Below are positions 56,488 through 64,000 of a DNA stretch of 64,000 bases, piece by piece. This DNA is from Vanrija pseudolonga (Eukaryota; Basidiomycota; Tremellomycetes; Trichosporonales; Trichosporonaceae). The stretch covers positions 310,001 to 374,000 of the forward strand of contig NC_085852.1 of the NCBI RefSeq assembly GCF_020906515.1. Reading direction: 5' to 3'. Position numbers and translations under genes: made by a program. How positions within the stretch are numbered: position 1 is the stretch's first letter; each line of letters begins with the position of its first letter. The notes under the pieces are model-generated. The model had not been told where the DNA came from. It saw only the letters and a program-made list of their open reading frames with translations, and searched no databases.

Positions 56488-57547
56488 GTGGTTGGATATG
56501 ACGGTGGGTCGTAGGGGATGGTGAGACAAAACGAGAAGTACGATTTAGAACCAGCCGTTTTGTAAACTGTCAAAACAATGACATGGTCATTGAGCTGCGA
56601 GTGAAGCACTGTCCCTTGGCGGCTACGACCGGCCTCCAATACGAAGGCTCGATGGCGCGGGCCCGTGACAGTGGAAGCACCGCACAGCATTCAACGGTTA
56701 GTTCTTGCACCGCCGGGCGTATCAGGTACCCGTTGGCCCCAACACACTTGCCTGTCTCCAAAGTGCTGTGATCCCTTATGAGGCCCAAGCTTCGTGCGGG
56801 TGGGGTAGGATCGCCGTCTGCGGCACGCTCTCCTTCCCTTCACAAGCCTCAGGACTGAGTGCGCACGGCGCTGTGCTCCTACTCCGTCACCTCGCAGCTT
56901 ATTGCTGTACTGTACTGCCCCACCGGTGCACGGGTCGCGGGGCTGTTAAGCGGTTCTGGCTCAGCCACTGTTCGGCCAGTGCACGAGTGCCACCACCACG
57001 CTCCGTTGCGCCACCAAAATGAGGCTTTGTAAAGGCAGTACAGCGATTTAGGTCGCTAAGTGAGATTTTCAAATGGGCTGCGTGCCGTCGGTTTTCGAGC
57101 TTGGGCTGTGTTTGAACGCCATCAGCTGGGTTGCACACTGCGATGCATTCGGCGTTCTTGGTTATTGCAGCGGACGGAGCGGTCAGGAAGGTACAGCAAC
57201 CTCCAGGACCTCTAGCGAGCAGCCGTTCACTATGCTTCTTTCCCTGGCAGGTGGCGTCCGCCACCAAAAGTGAGCCGCGGTCAAGCCCCCCGGCCACGGC
57301 GTGACAACAAACACGGCGTTGAGGCGCCCTGGCTTGGGCAAATCACGCTGTCGGCCCCTGAAGGGTTCCGATCTTCTGGCGTATGTCGCTTAATGCATAT
57401 GCATTACAGAGGCAGCAACGGGAGATGTATGTAGTTGGACACCGTATGCGGAATCCTGGGGCAAGCTATGCAGCCCAGGAGCTCTTGGATCCTAGCAATG
57501 ACCTGATTATCGCCCGGCCGCGCTACGACTCGAACGAAACCAACAGC
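56488..57547. other. Intergenic between paralogues I and J
   Basis: A 1.06-kb gap of moderate GC. Only short frames without a recognisable product are seen. Confidence 0.45.
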
Positions 57548-59413
57548 CTAGGGTTCGGCTCGGCTTTCCGGCGGCACATCACTGGGAACTTCTTCGGGTT
57601 GGCGCCAGTTGGGATCGTATACTGGCGGCGAGGGCGGCTGCGGGCTTGGCAAAGCGCCAGCATCCTCATCGTGGAGATTGTGAATCGCCAAAGTCGGTCC
57701 CGATGACTCCGCTCCGGTACTGGAAGAATCCGGCTGGCGCAAAGACGCCTCTTCAGCCTTCGAGATCCGAGGTCCTGGCTGACTTTCCGTAGATGGCCCT
57801 CCGGCGCTTGCCACCTTCGTGTGCGCTACAAGTCCCCCCAGTGGCCCACCGGAAGCGGGTCTCAAAGTTGGAACACCGGGTGAGCCTTGGAGAGCGGCAT
57901 CGCTTGACTCCACTTCCGTCGATGATGCTTGTTGGTGATCGGGAGAGAACGGCTCAAGGGATGGCCTATTGACTGGATCAATAACCCATGTGGGTCCTTG
58001 CTTCTCCCTCCAAGCCTGTTGTCTACTGCTGTCAGCTTTCTTGCGCTGCTTCACTGTTCCCACCTGCGTCTTCGAAGGACGAGGATTACAGCCCCTATCA
58101 CCGCGAGCAATGCAGCTACGCCGCCGATCTGCAATAGTCAGGACTTGAATGGCTCCAGTTTGGACCTACTGCGCCCCCGACAATGGTGCCGATCGGGGTC
58201 TTGGAACCTTTGGTGGTGTCGGATCCATCGGGCGCAGTAGTAGGCGTCGTAGAAGGTTGCGGCGCATCATACGTACCCCAGTCTGCTGCCCAGTTCGTGT
58301 CGCTGTTCGATATTAGTGTCTTAGGCTACCTATTCCTGTCGCCTCACGTACTTGAGTCCAGCAGTGAGTGTAATGCCTCCAATACCAACGGGACCGTCCG
58401 CGCCAACAATGATTGACAGCGTGTACTGTACTGCTGGGTCGAGCGGAGTCTCGTAGAGTCCTGAAAGGTACGAGTACGCACTTGCGGTGGAGACAGTGCT
58501 TGGGAGGCCTTGCACAGGTGGGGCGGTCGATAGGTTGAATGACACTTTACCCTGTTGGTATCCCATGGTGCCATTAATGGCAAGGTACGATGCATTGGCT
58601 GGTAGCTCAATGCTACACACACTACCAGGACTCCCCACCATCACTGAAATTGGAAGTGGGGTCTGGTTTGATGCTGAGTGACGATCAGCACTTCTCATAA
58701 ATGCCATTCACCACCACCTACCCCCAATAGAGCTTTTGAATGTCCACTGGCCAGAGCAAGTAAAGGCCGGGTTGAGCCCATCGGTGCGCACCAGCGATGC
58801 GCCACGCTGGTATCGGCGATCGTCGGGATCGCTGGAGGTTTCATCAGCTGAAATACTGCTTTCCCACATACGCTTGGGTCTGCAGCAGGGTCTCAATTAG
58901 GAAGTCGTGGAACGAGATGACCATACCAGCCATGCTCATCGTGATGACATGTGCGCCCTGGGTAATGTCAGGTGTGTCGACAACGCCGGGCCATATAGGG
59001 AGGTTGTTGGGCTGCCCATTCGGAATCGGGGCACCGTTGCCAAGCTTGACTGGGATTCCCCTCCCGTCCACGGTGTACGACAATGACATGGTCCCATTGG
59101 GCGAACTCGGAGCGTACGCCATTCCCGGTGCAATAGCCCATCCATAGAATGACAGTGTGACGCTGTTACTTTCGCTGCTGGTATTGGCTTGAAAGTAGAC
59201 TTGACCGACACCGTAGGATCCAGGAGACACATTTTGTGACTTTGCAGACTCGGCGTATATCAAAGACCAAGGATTAACCGGAGGACCGTAGGTGACAGCT
59301 GGGTGTGTGCAGGGGATGATGATCGGCTTGCTCCGGTTGGGTCTGAAGGCTGCGACAGATACGAGCAAATGCCCAACCCAAGTGATGGTCAGCAACGCGA
59401 AGAGTGCCGACAT
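57548..59413 (-). CDS. Single-pass membrane glycoprotein, tandem paralogue J (PPxY tail)
   Basis: Six exons, 58872-59413, 58722-58831, 58352-58673, 58170-58302, 58064-58128 and 57548-58025, give 549 aa. The first intron is 40 nt; the last has a CAGCAG tandem acceptor. Order: signal peptide (ALLTITWVGHLLVSVAA), ectodomain 1 with VTLSFYGWAIAPG, FTCSGQW linker, ectodomain 2 (GSPGSVCSIELP, LYETPLDPAVQYTLSI), short Thr/Pro stalk, IGGVAALLAVIGAVILVL membrane segment (370-390), RRRR and a 160-residue tail. The tail carries SKAEEAS and ends in PPVYDPNWR. PPxY motifs bind WW domains such as those of Rsp5/Nedd4 ligases, so regulated endocytosis is plausible. An upstream ATG at 59506 would add a second hydrophobic stretch. 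Confidence 0.8.
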
Positions 59414-60162
59414 CTTGATAGGAGTGCGGAGAAGAGAGAAGGAGATGAAGAAGAATAACGATGTTGAAAGCACGAGGGTGAGAGATGAAGCGTACGGGAT
59501 CAACAATCCACGGTGCGGCCGCTTTTCAGAGAAATGGCGAATATCCGCCTATTGACGCCACAAGCCGCGGTGGCTTGAAGTCAGTCTCTTGGCGAAGTTA
59601 ATCAAAATGGCCGTCACGGAACGGAGCTGGGCCCTGCAGATGATCACCAGCTTGTGACTCTGGGACGGTGTGAGGTTCAGTGCCGCACAATGCCAAGCCC
59701 TGGGACACACACTCTTGTGCTGATGCTGTTGGGAACCGTCGTTGACGACACGCTTCAGACCCGTGTCAATCTAAGTGTGAGGCGTTGAGGCGTTGAGTCG
59801 TAGAGGCGTTGAGACGTTGAGGCGTTACGCCTCAAGCTTGCTCCTGTGCTCAGGAACGCACCCACAGTGGCGGCTTGTCACTGTTCATGAAGAACAGTAT
59901 TTCAGCATCGCTCTTATGCACCAGGGTTCAAGTGTATGTAAGTCAACTATATCTTCAGTCATCAAAGGTGAGTCGGATGGCTTTAGGTGGTGTCGCTGAT
60001 CACTTGTGGAACTTGACACCTACATCCTTCGTCGAGTATCGCTTACAATACAGGCACTATTGGCATATAATCCAACATGTCGCGGGGATATCACCGGAAC
60101 GGCGGCGGTACGCTCTGGTGCCGAGATTGAGGTTGCTCGGCAGATGAAGATAGATGACCTCC
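59414..60162. other. Intergenic between paralogues J and K
   Basis: A 749-bp gap containing a small minisatellite (59778-59833). No gene recognised. Confidence 0.45.
59778..59833. repeat. Minisatellite, about 10-bp GAGGCGTTGA unit
   Basis: About five imperfect copies of gaggcgttga lie in a row, ending in a short inverted copy (ggcgttacgcc). Confidence 0.7.
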
Positions 60163-62130
60163 TCAAGCCGATGGGCGCCACTGGGGGTTGTAAATTGGTG
60201 GGAGCTGAACGTGGGCATCCACTGAGCCTGCATCTTCGGCATGGGCACCTTGGAGAGCGGGTGGCAGAGGATTTGCTGACGAGGAACCCGCGCCGAAACT
60301 CGCGGGGTCCTGGGCCTGGGCCCGGTCAAGCGCGGCCTCTTCAGCCTTCGACATCCGGGCCGTTGAACGGCCGTCAGTTGAAGGATTGGTAGTGCTCGGG
60401 GCGGTTGGCCCGGTCGCGTGATGGGTACTGTGGGAGAAGGTCGACAGTACTGCCGAGTCTGGCCCTGGAGAGCTGAGGCGGTAGTCACTGTTGATGTCGG
60501 GCGCAATCTTCGGTTCCACAGAGGGTGAAGTGGTCTCCACGATGGTTGAGGCGGGCGCAGCAACGGTTGACACATAGGGCTGAACGGATTGTTGGTCAAT
60601 CTCCCATTGAGAACCATTTTGGGGGGTCCACGTCGTATGTCTAGTGTAATCAGCGTCTGCTGCTCAGAGTGCAGGCTCACTTCTGCCTCCTCCTCAAGAA
60701 CCAGATTATGGCTCCGGCAATGACCAATGCCCCTACCACGCCGCCGACCTGCATGGTTAGAGATGGTAACAACACCTTCACGTCCAGGACTCACCACTCC
60801 GCCAGCAATGGCAGCAACGTTGGTCCTTCCTCCACCTTGCCTTGTGGATGGCTGGTCCGGGTTGCCGGCGGCATTTGCCGTAATGTTGACTGGGGTGTTG
60901 GGGAAATCATTTGCCCACCTGTCGGACCTCCAAAGCTGTCAGCATTACGCAGCCCGCGTCTGCATGTGCAGTAATGATGTACGCACGACAGGGACGACCA
61001 AACCTGAACCATGTCGATGCCGACTTGCCCATCGTTTCCAACCTCAATGGTGAGGTTGTAGATGAGTGTCGGGTCCAGTGGCGTCTCGTACAGGGTAAGG
61101 GGGAAGATGTAAGGTATGCTGGTGGACACTTTCGCTGGGAAGCCGGGAACGGGTACCGGGGCTGACAGTCGGAACGTCACTGTTCCCCTGTTATAGTTTC
61201 CTGTACCATTAACGTATAGATATGTCGTGTTGAGTGGCAACTGGATGCTGCAACTGGCTCCTGGGTTCCCAAGCATTGCGTTGTTATTCATACCGTTGGA
61301 ATCTGGGGATGAGGGCATACTCCCACGGAAACACTCACTGGTATCGTTTGACCAAGAACCCGGGCTTGGGCAAATGAATGGCCCGTTCGGGGCCGCGTTC
61401 AGCCGCCCGCTCCCTGCGTACAAATGGGCGGCCTGGTTGGGAATGTAAGAAGCTGTCCTGTCGGTGATATCAGTAAAGGTGTCTTCTCCTGGCGTGCTGT
61501 GCTCATTGCTGGCTCAATATCGTTGTGTGTGTGTCACAGCGAGGGGAATGAAGAAGACGATACTCACGCCTCGGTTTGAAAACCGCGGTCAATTACCATC
61601 TGGCGGAAAGATGCCACCACGCCACCGACAGTAACTGTGAGGTTGTGGCTGCCCATAGTCATGTTTGGTGCCAATGGTCCGAAATCCAGAGTTGGCCAGA
61701 TGGTGTTGGTGGTCGCGTTCGCCGGCATGGGCATGCTAGTTGCGTTGATTTCCGTTGTCCAAGTGTAGCCGTCTAGTGAATAGGTCACATTTGCCGTGGG
61801 CTGAGCCGGATCTAATGGCGTGACGAACATGTTCAGGACCTTGAGCTTGCCGTAAAACGAAAGGGAGAAAGAGCCAGTTGACGACGAGTTGAACAGAGAG
61901 AAATTGGGGGCTATGCCAAGCGCCCCCTTGCCGGAGGGACCGACCGCAATTCCATTAGGAGCATCGGACTTGAAGTAGGCCATACTCCAGGATGGATCGT
62001 ACCTGAAGGCTGGATTTGCCGCGTAGACAGCTTTTGTCGCTTCGATCTGGAGGATGGGATTGTAGGCAACCACAGTAACTGTGGTGCATACTAGCCAGAT
62101 GGTGGCGCGCCAAAGGTGTAGCCACAGCAT
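60163..62130 (-). CDS. Single-pass membrane glycoprotein, tandem paralogue K (PPxY tail)
   Basis: Six exons, 61568-62130, 61339-61496, 60987-61302, 60795-60918, 60681-60748 and 60163-60640, give 568 aa. The 36-nt intron at 61303-61338 preserves the frame and is inferred from the matching intron in J. The last exon is 478 nt, exactly as in J. Order: signal peptide (WRATIWLVCTTVTVVA), Asn-glycosylation-rich ectodomain 1 (FSLSFYGKLKV, VTYSLDG), linker FICPSPGSW, ectodomain 2 (GNPGASCSIQLP, LYETPLDPTLIYNLTI), stalk, VGGVVGALVIAGAIIWFL membrane segment (388-408), RRR and a tail with MSKAEEAAL and C-terminal PPIYNPQWR. The ligand and function are unknown. Confidence 0.8.
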
Positions 62131-64000
62131 GTCGCTGGGGTGTGAAGAGGTGGGGGGAAGACGGTGGAGAGGCGGCCACCTAACCTTTCATAGTATGGAG
62201 GATGACTAGGTGAAGGGCCAATGCGCACCACCGCAATGGCCAGCGAAGCATAAGTGGGCTTTGCCAAGCAGCCCGAGCTCTATCTTCGGGCTGTTATCAC
62301 CGTGGTATCACCACTGTAAATTAGCAGCAGATCGACATTGTCATCATTTATGTTGACGTACCGGCATCCGGTAGTCCTTGTGATGAAAGGTTAATCCAGA
62401 GGCAGGCAACAAGTGCAGCAGTAATGAGGTTTGTAGGCCACTTTAGTGCAGCTACTCTGAGCGGACCCTCGACCAAAGCGAGATCTAAGTTCTGCTGTGC
62501 TATCGAAGCTCCTTCATTCGCTTGGCATAAACAACCTCGACACTGCTCGAGTACTTGTGCCCATCAAATGCTGGGATCTCTCTGGTCTGACCGGTTCTGA
62601 CCGCCCCAAACGCCTATCCTCTCGCACCTCCGTGCCCGTGGGGATCCGAGCGCCATGGCCAATGACCTGCGAATGAGCTTGAGCACCGGAAATGTCTCTG
62701 TATCAAGACTCCTTGGACAATATCTAACAGTCAGCTTGTCGTTTGTCTGACTGGCGCACTGTGATCCAGCGACGGCGATTCATCTCCACAGCTGTCCGAC
62801 CTGACAGCAGGTACTGGCGCTTGTCTCCAAGATTGGACCACATTGCGCAAGGATTACCATGATGACTTGGGACCAAAGCACAAAAGGCCCGTGCAAATGT
62901 GCCCGATATTGGCGTAGTGACATGCTTCCTTCGCCTAAAGATCAGCCACTGTCTCCAGGCGCGCTGTGCGCACGAAAGATCGCGGTGGTCTCAGCTTGGG
63001 CCGCGCAATCCAACAGGAGCGTGAATCACCGGTTACATCTTACCCGGCCATGGTTGTCGTTCCCAGTGAGGGGCGACCAAAGCTAGATGGGAGGTGCGAG
63101 TATGTCCAGGGCAGTCGGTGGCTCCCCAAATAGTAGTATTGAGGGAAGGTCTGGGCGGTGTCTTGGCCCAGCCGCACTGCCCCCCTCGTACCTGACGGCG
63201 AGCGCCGCACCATCTCTATGGCCTCTATATGTGTGTAGCGGTGCTGGGGAGTTTGCGGCAGGCGGCGGCGTTTCTTGCGCCTCGGCTTGCTAAGTGACGA
63301 GGGCATAATCCCGTGAAAATGCATGAAAATTCAAGTGTGGCAGTGTGGCGTTTTGGGGTGGAACCGAACTGGCATCGCCACCCTGCTACACTTCAGCCGC
63401 ACGCCATATAGCAGAGAGAGAAAGTAGAACTGAGACATCAGAGGGATATGGCCTGAGGACTCCTTCCTCTCGCTTGCAAAAGACACAGCCATGTCCCGGA
63501 AAATGCTGGAGAGGGATCTAACACCGGTTTTTGGGCGGCGCCACAGCGGTCGCCCATGCCCGCCATACACAACACAGCATCCACGCCGCCATGGTTCCGC
63601 ATTGCGATGATACTTGGCGTTTTTGCCCTTTGCCCTTTCCAAAACAATGGTGGCAGGCCCTGGTGCCGGTGAAAGTCCGTCGTATTGCTATTGAGACCGC
63701 GTACGGTGGATATGTGCCAGGAGAATGGCGTCACCGATGACGCAGACGTCCATTACGTTGCATACTCAAGGGAAAATATAGACAAATACTGGAATGACCT
63801 TGATAGCGCTGCCATTCATAACAAGTCCAACAGCATCCAGACGCTGTGGAAAACAAAACCATTCAAGTGAGAGTGTGGCGCCACTCGGGGTTGTACTCGG
63901 GCGGCAGAGTGTCGAGGGTGTCACCGATCCTGCCACCATCCTCCTCGCGGAGGTTATGAGGCACGGGGTTGGAAGGCTGCAACGACGATGATGAAGCCTG
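62131..64000. other. Intergenic to the right edge, 1.9 kb
   Basis: No gene, RNA or repeat recognised. It includes the promoter of paralogue K. Frames are short, and the composition is the lowest in GC of the window. Confidence 0.45.

Noticed and set aside
62131-64000. Search for a gene or mobile element at the right edge
   Set aside because: Frames are short (under about 105 codons), with no recognisable motif, terminal repeats or target-site duplications.

Overview
The window looks like GC-rich nuclear DNA from a basidiomycete yeast. The best guess is Tremellomycetes, probably Trichosporonales; this is inferred from gene content and gene structure and was not searched. Genes are dense. Most are split by very short introns (about 33-60 nt) with GTGAGT/GTGGGT-type donors and a CTGAC or CTAAC branch motif only a few bases before the acceptor. 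All splice sites given here come from reading frame, splice motifs and comparison between paralogues, without transcript data.

Region 1 (1-20.5 kb) starts with the 5' part of a secreted, Asp/Ser/Thr-rich protein gene running off the left edge. It then holds eight members (A-H) of one divergent protein family, on both strands. They share a phase-0 intron before a leucine-rich middle part, a PARVLL-type motif, and an F-box-like LPxEL motif near the C-terminus. Interleaved are a stand-alone tryptophan synthase beta gene, an ASCH-domain gene and a divergent carrier-like membrane protein gene.

Region 2 (20.7-44.1 kb) is a housekeeping block: a 13-exon TOM1/HUWE1-type HECT ubiquitin ligase, an armadillo protein resembling SmgGDS/RAP1GDS1, a YggS/PLPBP pyridoxal-phosphate protein, anaphase-promoting complex subunit 4, a PHOSPHO-type HAD phosphatase, the ribosome-assembly factor NOC3, a small hypothetical gene and tRNA-Gly(GCC). 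Several of the shared promoters contain CACGTG E-boxes.

Region 3 (44.4-64 kb) has a cell-surface and accessory character, wider gene spacing and visibly lower GC from about 47 kb. It holds a membrane-anchored multicopper oxidase, a second kind of F-box-like gene, a secreted calpain-like cysteine peptidase with a very long Ser/Thr-rich tail, and three tandem single-pass membrane glycoprotein paralogues (I, J, K) with matching six-exon structures. J and K end in a PPxY motif. The last 1.9 kb shows no gene.

The most interesting items are the eight-member F-box-like cluster, the secreted calpain-like peptidase, the PPxY receptor-like triplet and the bacterial-type TrpB with introns. I saw no transposon, LTR element, virus-like element or CRISPR array.
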